Source of the DNA: Favolaschia claudopus
Taxonomy: Eukaryota; Basidiomycota; Agaricomycetes; Agaricales; Mycenaceae
DNA length: 64,000 bases
Assembly: GCA_037176885.1 (NCBI GenBank)
Contig: JAWWNJ010000071.1
Coordinates: 372,001 to 436,000 of the forward strand
Reading direction: 5' to 3'
The position numbers and the translations under genes are program-made. Positions 36,189-45,623 of the stretch are shown one piece after another; positions within the stretch are counted from its first letter, which is position 1, and every line of letters begins with the position of its first letter. The notes under the pieces are model-generated. The model was not told where the DNA came from. It was given only the letters and a program-made list of their open reading frames with translations, and did not search any database.

Positions 36189-39100
36189 ATGAACATGTCC
36201 TTTAACTCTTGTCTAGTGCAGCTTATTGACTCGTTCGCCCACGAGTCCTCCCGCTCAGAGAATGCCGACGGCGTGCATATCAAAACCTTCGACGACCCCC
36301 ACATCCTGATGCGTGAGCGGATGATGTATTCCGGTCTCGGGCCTCACCCTCGCATTCTGGAGTGCCTGAATCCATTCGATTGGACTGTACCCTTGGAACA
36401 GCGCGTCTCAGCTACAGAGCCGCTCCGCTTTCCAAAGGCTCCGCACGGGGACCTCCAGCAATACCTCTTGGTTCACCCAGACCCTCCACTCCCTCTGCGC
36501 ATCCAATGGATCCGTCAGATTGCGGAAGGACTCGAGTTTATCCATTCAAGGGATATTTTCTGGGCTGACTGTACTCCCGCAAATATGTTGCTGATGGATG
36601 ATCTCGCGATCGTCCTCTGCGACTTTGAGGGTTCTGTAACGATCAGGGAACGAACGAGGGTGGTACTGCCTGATAGATATATGCAGCCGGATGCGGACTT
36701 CAGCGGAGACTACTTTCGCGGCCCAAAGGTCGACATCTATGCTTTTGGGTGTGTCATGTTGGAGATTCTCACCCACGGTGTTGCCAACGTCGAAAACCGA
36801 GGCTGGATTCCCGACTTTCATCGTGGCGGTAAGGCTTTTGTCACATTGTTGCCCACTTGACTGATATTTCCTACAGGCCTCTCCTCGGACCCCCAACATC
36901 TGCTAATCGATCTTCTCCCCTTTTCACCGTTCAAGACTTTGGGGGTAATACTGGGGCATAATTATGTCCGAATTCGATGAAAAAACGCACAACCTAGCAT
37001 AAAAAACACACAGCTTACACAAAAATTTCACACAGGTGTGTGGATGCGCCGCAAAAATACACACCCCACAAAAAATGCACACCTTTGAAGGTTACTAAAA
37101 CGCACAACTTCAAGGTTCGTCACATTGCCGATGTACTGGCTCTTGCCGAAGTGATGGCCTGAGCATATTTGTGAGGTGTCTTCGATCTTTGCAGTTATAA
37201 TTCCTCGAAGATGAATGGCCTACATTGAGAGGGTAGACTTTGGTTTTAAAAACTGTCAATGAATACTGCATGGCCTGGCCAGCCAAATACGACGAAGAAG
37301 CAATCTGCAAATACCGGCAAGTGCTTCCTCAATCCTCATTTCTTTTACAGGTGAGCGGATTTGTGATGTCGGAGGATTTTCTTTTGATCCGTGTGATCCG
37401 TCAGCGCTTTGACTTGCCCAATTGTAACCTCAGCCGTGACGAGCTTGTGAGTGCGGCTGAGTGATAGGTAAGGTAGGTCAGCGTACTCATGTGACTCAAG
37501 AGGAAGGAAACGAGATAGGGGATAGCTTTGTTGGTGTGTGTGCGAGGAACGGCCGTCCTGACCAAGGAGAATGGCCGGAGACAGGAATTAGTCTCGGGCC
37601 ACTTCGCGTGGGCTGCAGAAACGGCCGAACCGTACGCAAAAGACGCCGAGGGTCGGAAGGAGACCCAGAGCGACCCAGCGTAGGATATAAAAAAGGGAAT
37701 AGCGTGAGCATAGGGCGGGTGGGAGATGAAAAATGGTGCAGAAGATGCGAAGAGAGGGTCGATGAGCTGCAGGTGCAGCGACGAACGCGAGAGCGGGAGG
37801 AAAGGAAAATCTTGACAGCTCACGGAGACACCTAAGGCACCTACGTTTTGCTTAGGTAATGCCCCTCGGAGAAGGGTTTAATCTTACACTAGAACCCCTC
37901 TCAGAGGTCCCGCCTCCGGCGAAGGCATTACGCAAATCGCGATGTGATCGGCTTCTTCCCAAATGGGAAATGCCGTGTGCCTTCTTCCAGCCTCTGCCCG
38001 CCTTCGGCTCGGCCTCCGTCTCGATGTGTACGCCGTTTTCTCTGTGTTTTCTTGGCCTGCAAGGGATGCTTGAGTAGCCTACACTAGCCTTCTATGTGCT
38101 AGTGGCCACTACCCTTCAAGTTCTGGTCTTTGATACTGTTCCCTTGCTGTTCCCCACTGATCCCCAGCTATCAATTGCCCCCTATGTATGCTTAGTGCCT
38201 GTGAACTCCATATGTTGGCTATCTCTATGTACCAAATACTCACTCTTTATGGATCCAAGCATTGCTGAATGGAATGGGGTGGAAGTTGACGCACTTCCCG
38301 ATTTGGCGGAGCCTTCGGCGGAGCCTCCGGCCTCGCACAGACATTCCCAGAAACCTGTGAAACTGATCGGTTCCCTATTCAAAATTCAAATGCATATTTT
38401 CCGTGGTATACTCGCTCTTGGGATATCTCTAGCTATCTGATCATGAGTTAATTAGAGCTTTATTTGGAAAACTGCTGGCGAAGCCTCCGCGTATTTCTTT
38501 GGCATCTTTTCTGCTGCGAGGACGGTTCAAATTATCATTCAATTGTGTCAGTAATCGTTGTCATAACCTCATACTCATTCAATTCTGCACCTACCCCTTT
38601 GTCGACTACTTCTGAAATGCTTTACAACACATTTGCTCCCAGTAGCCTCCTTGGCGGTCTTGTCTCTTCTCCTACCTTCTCACTGGAGTCTACTAAGTGG
38701 TTCACCTTCAATTCATGTCAACTACAGCTCCGTTCAAATTTACTAGACCCTCCATGACCTGTGTGGAAGCCTTTGCCGAAGCCTCCGTTCACTTTGCCGG
38801 AGCCTCCGTTCACTTTGCCGAAGCCTCCGTATTTTTGGCCGAAGCCTCCGTACACTTGGTCAAAGCCTCCGTACACTTGGTCGAAGGCTTCGCAACTTTT
38901 GCTGAAACTTCTATGGCTTGCTCCCATCCTATTAATTCTACCAGGCCGGCAGGTGCTGATCTCTAGAGGTATCTGTGCCAGTCAACAGAGTCTATCACCA
39001 CCCAGGGGCCAGCTCTCTGTAATCAGGATGAACAAGTCACTCAGAAGGACTATTCCTTGCCCCTGTACCTTCGAAATTTCAGTAACATGCAAGAAGAATG

Positions 39101-42100
39101 GCATAAATATATATTGAATACATGGATATACACACCTGCTTGTCTTTTTTAACAAGGGATGATGAGGGTTGATAGCAAAGGCCTGTGCGGAGGCTCCGGA
39201 AATTGCGGAAATTGATTTGATTCCACCTGGTTGGTTCAGCAATGCTTATATTTACAGATTGTGTATACTCAGTACATAGCGGCAGTCAATCTAAGGCTTT
39301 CACAGGCATATGGAGCACGAGCCAAAGGTGCAGAGCGGACAATTGTGGGCAATTGATGGCTGGGGAACAGTGCCGAAGACTACTAATAGTAGTTGAATAG
39401 TAGTAGAACTTGAAGGTAGGAGCCACTGGCACATAGAAGGCTAGTGTATATAGCTCAAACATCCCTTGCAGACTGAAAAATTCAGAGAAAACGGTGCAAA
39501 TATCGAGACGAAGGCCGAGCCGAAGGCTGGCAGAGGCTGGAGGAAGGCACACGGCATTTCCCGTTTGGGAAGGAGCCGATCACATCGTGATTTGAGTAAC
39601 GCCTTCGCCGGAGGCGGGACCTTTGAGAGGGGTTCTAGTGTAAGATTAAACCCTTCTCCGAGGGGCATTACCTAAGCAAAACGTAGGTGCCTTAGGTGCA
39701 CGGAGATCAACTGTCAAGTCTATTCGTACGTAACTACCTTACCTCACACTCAACCTCACTCGCAGGCTCGTCAAGGCTGAGCTCACAGTAAGGTAGGTCA
39801 GCGTACTCATGTGACTCAAGAGGAAGGAAACGAGATAGGGGATAGCTTTGTTGGTGTGTGTGCGAGGAACGGCCGTCCTGACCAAGGAGAATGGCCGGAG
39901 ACAGGAATTAGTCTCGGGCCACTTCGCGTGGGCTGCAGAAACGGCCGAACCGTACGCAAAAGACGCCGAGGGTCGGAAGGAGACCCAGAGCGACCCAATT
40001 GAGCGAAGCTCTAAGAGTCGAAGACTCGCGCGAGGGCGAGAGACGAAACCGAGGTCCAACTAAGAGCTGAGGGAGAAGGAACAGTTATAGATGAGAGGTA
40101 ATAGATTAGTTAAATGGAAGTTCTGGAATCTGGCGGTCGTGTCCGTGGTCACGAGCAAACTGTGTGAGACGTGCATCCCATGCTCGCGTTATGGCGACGG
40201 GAAGTATCTGCTCGAGGCGGCGCCAATAGATCAGAAAGCAGAGTGAAGACCACCCGCCCAGTTTCATAATGATCTCCGGCGCAACACCGGCCTTGAGCAG
40301 TTCAACCGAACCTCCGATGCGATAGCTGTGACCGTAAACGCGTTCGAGGTTCGCGTTGTTGAATATGGAGGTGGTGAGAGAGAGGAATTGTTCCTTGACA
40401 AGGAAGTTGATTACTTAAATTCCCTCTTGGAGATCAACACCTACTGGCTCAAGACCAATGGCAACTGAATCGTTCTTCATCTTCTTGGAGAGCGAACAAT
40501 CACGAGCTGTGCTCTTCACCACATCTATATTCTCACTTCCTCGAATCTCGCCGTTCTTACTGAACGATCATCTGCTCGTATCGATCCGTCGTTCATCCCA
40601 GTCGCAGCATAGCTGTTGCACGTCCTCGCCAACTTCGGCGTAATTGACTGGAACTGGATTTTGCGCCGCGGGAAGTACTCACTCCAGCACTCGCGGGTTC
40701 TTCATGTCGTTTTGGGGCAGTAACTCACTTCGCTTGTTCATGTTCTTCATCGCGGGCTTTCTTCTGGCCGATACAAACCTTGTCGACATGTTCGACGTTA
40801 CTTGCTCCAAACACCCGCCTATTCTCCCCGCTCCATGTTCAGATTACATTCGTCGTCTCGCGACTACATATTTTGATAAGTCCATCCTTCGATATCCTGT
40901 CACCCGCTAAGGATTGCTTAAGATTTTGCCATTAAAATGTGCGGACTGCTTGAGCTGCTTAAGGCAGCTTACTAAGCCCGCCCAGGGTATATGTATATTA
41001 TTCAATATAGGTTTCTTACCCGCCACTACGACTATATACCAGCTAGAGCTACTTACCGCTCAAGCTCGTCAAGCACTCCGAATTTTCCTCCCACTGTATC
41101 CAGTCCTAGCTATAGAGCTGACTTAAGCCGCTGAAATCAACTTGAGCCGCTTAAGGAAGCTTGAGACACTGAACCACTTGAGCCGCTTAAGCCAGCTCGA
41201 GCATCATGATTTAATTTAGGCAAAAGCAGCAAGACAAAGACATCAATTTGGACGTACCGTAGGGAACTTAAGAGTCAGTCGACGCATGGCAACTCGACAC
41301 GATAAGAACTCGGATTTGTAGAGTTTCGAGCATTGATTCTTCAAAATTTAGCGCTTGAAGTATGCCATCTCAACGGGTGGGTGTTTGTGGCATCCAGACT
41401 CGGACTCCAACATTCCATCCCAAGATCATCGGGCCAAGGTAGACCAGGTAAATTGTCGTTGAGTGGTCGGAGTCGGAGACAGGTAGTCGAGGCACGAAGA
41501 ACGTGGTTTGTCGTCCCGTTCAACTTGAGTGTAACGGGCGCGAAAGAGACCATCGTGGCGTGTGGCAAGACGCGCTAGTCACGCGTCACAAGTCACCTTT
41601 GTTTATTGTGGCTTTGTTCCGTTGTTCCGAGCTTGATGCTTGGCACCGTGACACCGAGTCACAGTCGCCTCTCTCTTTCTCCCGCCACCATGGCCAACTC
41701 TTTGTGGCAGCTGGACTCCCCTCGACCGGCTTCTCGCACTGCGTCAAGGACGCTCTGTCTACCCTTGCCCTCATTTATCGACTTCCTTCGAATCTTGTTC
41801 GAATCACTCGTCTCGGAGTCGCCGCTTTCAAGTTGTCGCCGCTTAGTGGCAAGATTGCTGACGTTTAGAATCTTAGCGGAAGTTGCGGAAGTTGCCCCGT
41901 ATTAAGGTCTATCCTGTGCGCCTGCGGATCTACCGGGAAACCACCCCCCTGTCACCGCTCTTACCAAAGCTCTCATTTCTCTTTCATTCGTTAGAAACGT
42001 TACAGCAGCTATGACGAGTTCTACTCATTATATCTCAGAGGTGAATCTGCAAACTAGACTCACTTTTAATTTTATTCTGATATTGCTATTAGAACTCGGC

Positions 42101-44013
42101 TGGCTTAAGCTGCTGAAGGATTTGATTCTTGGTGAGTTTTCTTTATATTTGCTTGAGCCGTCTTAAGCGCATGGTGGCTTAAGCCTGCTTGAGCTGGTAT
42201 ATCTGTATGCGTAGTAGCACCAAGAAAATATGTATTGAACAGTATCTAGTCTACTCTAAGCTGGCTTAAGCAGCTTAAGCAATGCGAACATTTTAATGTA
42301 GAAATCTTAAGCAAACGTGAGCGGGTTTTATCGATATCTCTGGCCTACATCTCACTCTTTTGTTTTTTCTCGCTGATGGTCAGGATTGCTAGTCTCTCAT
42401 AGCCAGACTTTAACACGTATGATCTCGTACCTCGATGTGTTAAAGTCTGTTTTCAAGTTCATAGGCGTGTCATCGCTAGAATCTTATTATATAATCTTTG
42501 TGGCTGTGTATTTTACGGCAATTTTGTTCACTTTTCTTATAGTGCCCTCTCTCAACCATATATACACTCAGATTTTACGTATAAAGAACCCATAGAGACA
42601 TATCTACCTCCTATGAAAAGAATTTGCAGTAAGATGCATCTTCTGAGCCTACGCACCGAGCTCTTGCTCTGCCTTGTGACACCTGTGACAAAATGGTAAC
42701 ACATTTTCTCAACCACTTTCCGTAGCACCTTGTCATGATTCTGGCTGGTTTCAAGCGCCGAAGAGACACATATCAGCCTATATAAACGCTCCAGAACAAA
42801 CTTGAGCTCTACATACCGTGTCAAAGGGCGGAAACATGATTACATAATCCGAATTCTACCGTTGACGCGCCGGTCACCTTAAAAACGGACTACAGGATTG
42901 CGGCCTTTCTTCAATCAACAAACACGCAAACAGACTCGGTTCAACCAATCTTGGCGTCATCTGGATGCTTCGACCTCTTCCTCTCCACTGTTTAATCCTT
43001 AAGGGCCCCCGACCTCGGGCAATCGACCCACATTCGTCTCAAACAGGTTGACAAATCCGCATCTGTTCGTCCGGCTCTTCATCGACACCATTGCTCGATC
43101 GACTTTTGCTCCATCAACAATCATCTCCCACTATTGAATACACCGCTGGTTGCCTACCATTTCAGTGGTTCCTCTACATCTCCTCATTCATTTCCAACCA
43201 CGCGCATTTCAAGCATATCCTTGAACCCGACATTTCATCGTAGATCTGGTCGAACTGTTCAAAAATGGCGTCGCCCTATAGATTGTCATACGATCGAACA
43301 GGTGCATCTCATACTTCTTCATCATCTCGCGCATCGCCCATTTCACTCAAGATCGTGTTCCTACACACGAGATTCCGGTATTATCTGTCCATCGACCTCA
43401 TCTGCTGCTTTCCTATCCGTTCGCTCTTAGTGGGACCTCGGGTTCGTTTTTCCCCCTCGCGCGAGTCTACGACTCTTTGAGCTTCACTCCATTGGGTCGC
43501 TCGGGGTCTCATTACGACCCTCAGTGTCCTTTGCGTACGGTTCGGCCGTGTCTGTAGCCCACGCGGAGCGGCGGGAGACGAAAATTCGTCTCTGCGCCCC
43601 GTCCTCGTCGGTGGGAACGGTCGTTCCCCGCACACACCCCAAAAATCATCATCTCTCATTTCCCTCTTTTGTCTAGCGATCACACAGACCTACCTTGCTT
43701 TGAAAGCCAACTACTGCCTGTGTGGGTTTCTCCAGGACATGGGGTTGTGTCCTTTTTTCCTGCACAAAAAGGTGTGTGTTTTTGCTGCACCCTCGGTAGC
43801 TGTGTATTTTTGTGCTGATTTGCACTTGACCTGTGCGAATTTTCACAAAGCTGGGTGCAAAATAATTATGCCCCAGTATTACAGCCATACAAGACCATAG
43901 TCGAAAACTGCTGGGAATTGGAGTACGCCAATGGACATCAGCTTTTCGCTGCTGTCAAAGATGCATGTACTCAATATGAGTCGGAGGCCCAGTCATCTGG
44001 TAATGCTGAGTAG
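36189..44013 (+). CDS. Protein-kinase-like gene split by a 6.9-kb inserted element
   Basis: The coding parts are 36189-36828, 36877-36944 and, beyond the element, 43885-44013. Joined, they read 278 aa without a break. Visible kinase features are LQQYLLVHPDPPLPLRIQW and a catalytic loop IFWADCTPANMLL in which HRD is replaced by ADC but a loop N is kept. The DFG-type motif is CDFEGS, and YAFGCVMLEILTHG is helix F. After the element come PYKTIVENCWELEYANGHQL and a short tail ending SSGNAE. The first 36189 ATG lacks an obvious glycine loop or beta-3 lysine before HIKTFDD, so a 5' exon may be missing. If the element is not removed from the transcript, the frame runs 12 codons into it and stops, deleting the last helices. 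This is not a FunK1 protein. Confidence 0.72.
37468..37677 (+). repeat. 210-bp direct repeat, copy 1
   Basis: The block starts GTAAGGTAGGTCAGCGTACT and ends at GAGCGACCCA. It matches 39788-39997 without visible difference. The neighbouring DNA on both sides is unrelated to that of copy 2. The two copies bracket the 8-bp-duplication element. Confidence 0.82.
37829..39698. mobile_element. Nested 1.87-kb foldback-type element with 8-bp target duplication
   Basis: The element begins CACCTAAGGCACCTACG and ends with the reverse complement. The direct repeat CACGGAGA abuts both ends (37821-37828 and 39699-39706), a clear 8-bp target-site duplication. The inverted arms are about 380 bp each; the outer 100 bp are almost identical and the inner parts diverge. 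An open frame (MPLGEGFNLTLEPLS) appears in mirrored form in both arms but is probably a by-product of the repeat. No transposase is present. An 8-bp duplication is seen in hAT, P and KDZ-type families; the class cannot be settled from the ends alone. Confidence 0.85.
38781..38906 (+). repeat. Six-copy 21-bp tandem repeat
   Basis: The unit is GCCTCCGTTCACTTTGCCGA plus one A. Copies start at 38781, 38802, 38823, 38844, 38865 and 38886, with increasing divergence to the right. The period is a multiple of three, so every frame stays open through it, which creates an artificial repetitive open frame. Single GCCTCCG/CGGAGGC units also occur elsewhere in the element (about 38310 and 39190). Confidence 0.85.
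39788..40065 (+). repeat. 210-bp direct repeat, copy 2, with about 70 bp more
   Basis: The first 210 bp equal copy 1 (37468-37677). The similarity to the inverted copy 3 (43421-43637) continues to about 40065 through GAGCGAAGCTCTAAGAGTCG and ACTCGCGCGAGGGCGAGAGA. Copy 1 is therefore the truncated one. It lies just downstream of the tyrosine-recombinase relic, taking the strand of that gene. Confidence 0.8.
40106..40390 (-). pseudogene. Tyrosine-recombinase C-terminal fragment
   Basis: The minus strand reads NNANLERVYGHSYRIGG, then ELLKAGVAPEIIMKLGGWSS, then LIYWRRLEQILP, ending ELPFN and a TAA stop at 40106. This is the catalytic C-terminus of a tyrosine recombinase (phage-integrase fold): HxxR is HSYR, the following W is present in GGWSS and the nucleophile tyrosine is in IYWRR. 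Such domains occur in Crypton and DIRS-like elements of basidiomycetes. Upstream, the frame is cut by a stop near 40415, and the N-terminal core-binding domain and first catalytic arginine are not visible. It is a remnant. Confidence 0.8.
40914..42314. mobile_element. Inverted-repeat element rich in GCTTAAGC motifs
   Basis: The left end begins TTGCTTAAGATTTTGCCATT and the right end is an inverted, diverged copy (TTGCTTAAGATTTCTACATT on the minus strand). Similarity extends about 55 bp inwards. Variants of GCTTAAGC and GCTTGAGC occur many times near both ends (about 40914-41205 and 42090-42310), in both orientations. Such subterminal arrays are a feature of CACTA-like elements. No target-site duplication or transposase is seen, so the limits are accurate to a few bases only. 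Confidence 0.6.
43421..43637 (-). repeat. Inverted, diverged copy 3 of the 210-bp block
   Basis: The reverse complement of this stretch follows copy 2: GTGTGTGCGGGGAACG, CGCGTGGGCTACAGACACGG, CCGAACCGTACGCAAA, GAGGGTCG, GAGCGACCCAATGGAG and ACTCGCGCGAGG. It differs at many positions, so it is older than the pair of identical direct copies. Confidence 0.7.
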
Positions 44014-44112
44014 ATAGTGTATTATGTTTCTTTTTTTCCCTGGGTATCGCTCTGTAACTGTGTATTGAATCTGTACAGCTTTGAAACGAAGTCGATTGTC
44101 AAGGATCATTGA

Positions 44113-45347
44113 TCAACGAAGCCTTTGTATGAAATTCGAGTAAACCGGTACCTCATTAATGAAGGAACTGGCTACCTGAGGTGTTCTACGACGAATGGGT
44201 CGCAAATGAGTGTTCAGAACGTTTTCGAAGGTGTCAAATGTAATGTGTCCACCAAGGGTGACAAAATCAAAGGCTGCTGTCGGATCCTCCAGATCGTCGA
44301 AGTCGGCCTGTGCCATGATTCCATCCCGAAACATACGACGCAGAGACAAAATCAGTCGACGGAGATCGCGAAACTGGGAGGTAGGCGCCCATAATCTGGT
44401 TCCCCTGGTGAAAAAAGCGATTTTGTAGCGGAGGAGATTCAGATTCGACAGATTATGCCAGTCTTTGAAGGGCTGCCTAGGTGGGGCGATTTGTTCCCCG
44501 TCTTCGTAGTGGCATGCAATCAATAGAAGGGCGAAGAAAAGAGTTTCTAGATCGTATCGGTACAGATACTCGGCAGGAAGCGCCGACTCGAGGAGGTCGA
44601 ATGCCAAGAGGGGCGGCGGAGTTTCAAGACGGTGGTGAAGCAAGTGTGCGTGAGTGAGGACGGCGAGGTTGAAGCCATCGAGGACGCCGTAAATTTCACC
44701 GAATGAGAGCTTGTGGTACATCAGAGTGGTCAGTTTTATGTCGCGGTGCATGATTCCAGCAGCCTCGTAGAGCCATCGATAACCTTTGATTCCGGGAACG
44801 TATCAAACTTCAAGCAAGTAAGAGAAGTCACTGGCATACATTTGAATACCCCGAAAAACGCATCGCCTAGCCCTTCTGCAGTCGTCAATTCTGTGATGGG
44901 GTATAATTCCTCTTGGACGAGGATGTGCAGGATGCGGGATTCACTGTGCTGATCGCTGGGGTTTACTACTCTTTCTTCGTAGTGTAAGCCCCTTGGAAAA
45001 TGGTCCAAAACCCAGAGGTCGCCACGCTCTCTGGCGAGATTAATTGCGCTCTCGAGGATTTGAGCTTCATAGATACGTGTCGGGCCCCAGCTCCATTTCA
45101 CCACGACTCCACATGAGTCCAGTTTCGCTCTGCAGGTATAGACGATCTGCCCATTGGCGCAGTTTGACTGAGAAATGGAATCGGCCAGCTCCAATGAACG
45201 ACCATCGCTGAGCAATAAAGTGGTGCAGTCCAATGGCCACGGTGGTTCCGTGTCGAGGTTCGTGTCCGCTTCCAAACTCGTATCTGGGGTAGTAGACCCG
45301 GAACAACTTGAAATTGATCTCCCTTCTGAGAATCTGAGGATCGACAT
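44113..45347 (-). CDS. FunK1-type kinase paralogue K7, short form, probable pseudokinase
   Basis: Exons (complement of 45347-44840 and 44783-44113) join in frame to 392 aa. The start at MSILRFSEGRSIS matches K1. The protein keeps the beta-3 lysine (VVVKWSW) and HRD (IMHRDIKLTTLMY). The loop asparagine is threonine and the DFD aspartate is glycine (GVLDGFNLAVL). The tail contains LGGHITFDTFENVL and then extends about 18 residues further than K1 and K3 (SSFINEVPVYSNF). It lies 100 bp downstream of the interrupted kinase in convergent orientation. It is intact as a reading frame. Confidence 0.84.
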
Positions 45348-45623
45348 TGAGAAATCAGGAGTCCGAGCGGTCCCACGAAGCAACCAAGTGAGAGAAAAAG
45401 AGGAGCGGGTGGGTGAGAAAGCGAAACAGATGACAGCTTAGGATGCTAAATGCGAGGAGGGACCCGTCGACCACGTCTACAGTAAACGAGTACTTGAAGA
45501 GACTTGAAGGTAGTGTAAGGGTCACGGTATGTCACGCCACGTCACGCGCCTTCCTCCCTCTTCCTCTAGCTCCTACTTCAGACTGCTCGCGTACTCGACT
45601 CCTACATCTATATCCTAGCAGAT
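45348..45623. other. Spacer between F-box gene C and K7
   Basis: Both neighbours are on the minus strand, so this 276-bp interval holds the K7 promoter and the 3' end of F-box gene C. No gene is seen. Confidence 0.5.

Larger units (their letters stand above)
36945..43882. mobile_element. 6.9-kb inverted-repeat element inserted in the kinase gene
   Basis: The two ends are perfect inverted repeats of 21 bp: the left begins GTAATACTGGGGCATAATTA (36945-36965) and the right is its reverse complement (43862-43882). Inside each end lie subterminal AAAAACACACA- and AAAATACACAC-like units (about 36990-37075) and their complements (about 43760-43825), typical of transposase-binding arrays. The element carries no recognisable intact transposase. 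It contains an 8-bp-duplication element, a tyrosine-recombinase relic, a TTAAG-rich element and duplicated blocks, each listed separately. I found no perfect target-site duplication; GG before and AG after the ends could be a mutated 2-bp copy. The superfamily is not determined. Confidence 0.8.

Noticed and set aside
37829..39698. CRISPR-like or other prokaryotic repeat array, considered for the 21-bp units
   Set aside because: The units are contiguous with no spacers and lie in a eukaryotic mobile element.
37401..40059. Mirrored and repeated open frames such as those starting MPLGEGFNL, considered as element-encoded proteins
   Set aside because: They arise because the DNA is an inverted or direct repeat; the same peptide appears from both arms and has no domain.
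36945..43884. Simple disruption of the kinase gene by the element, considered as the only reading
   Set aside because: Not rejected outright, but set second because the GT and AG positions and phase match exactly; RNA data are needed to decide.
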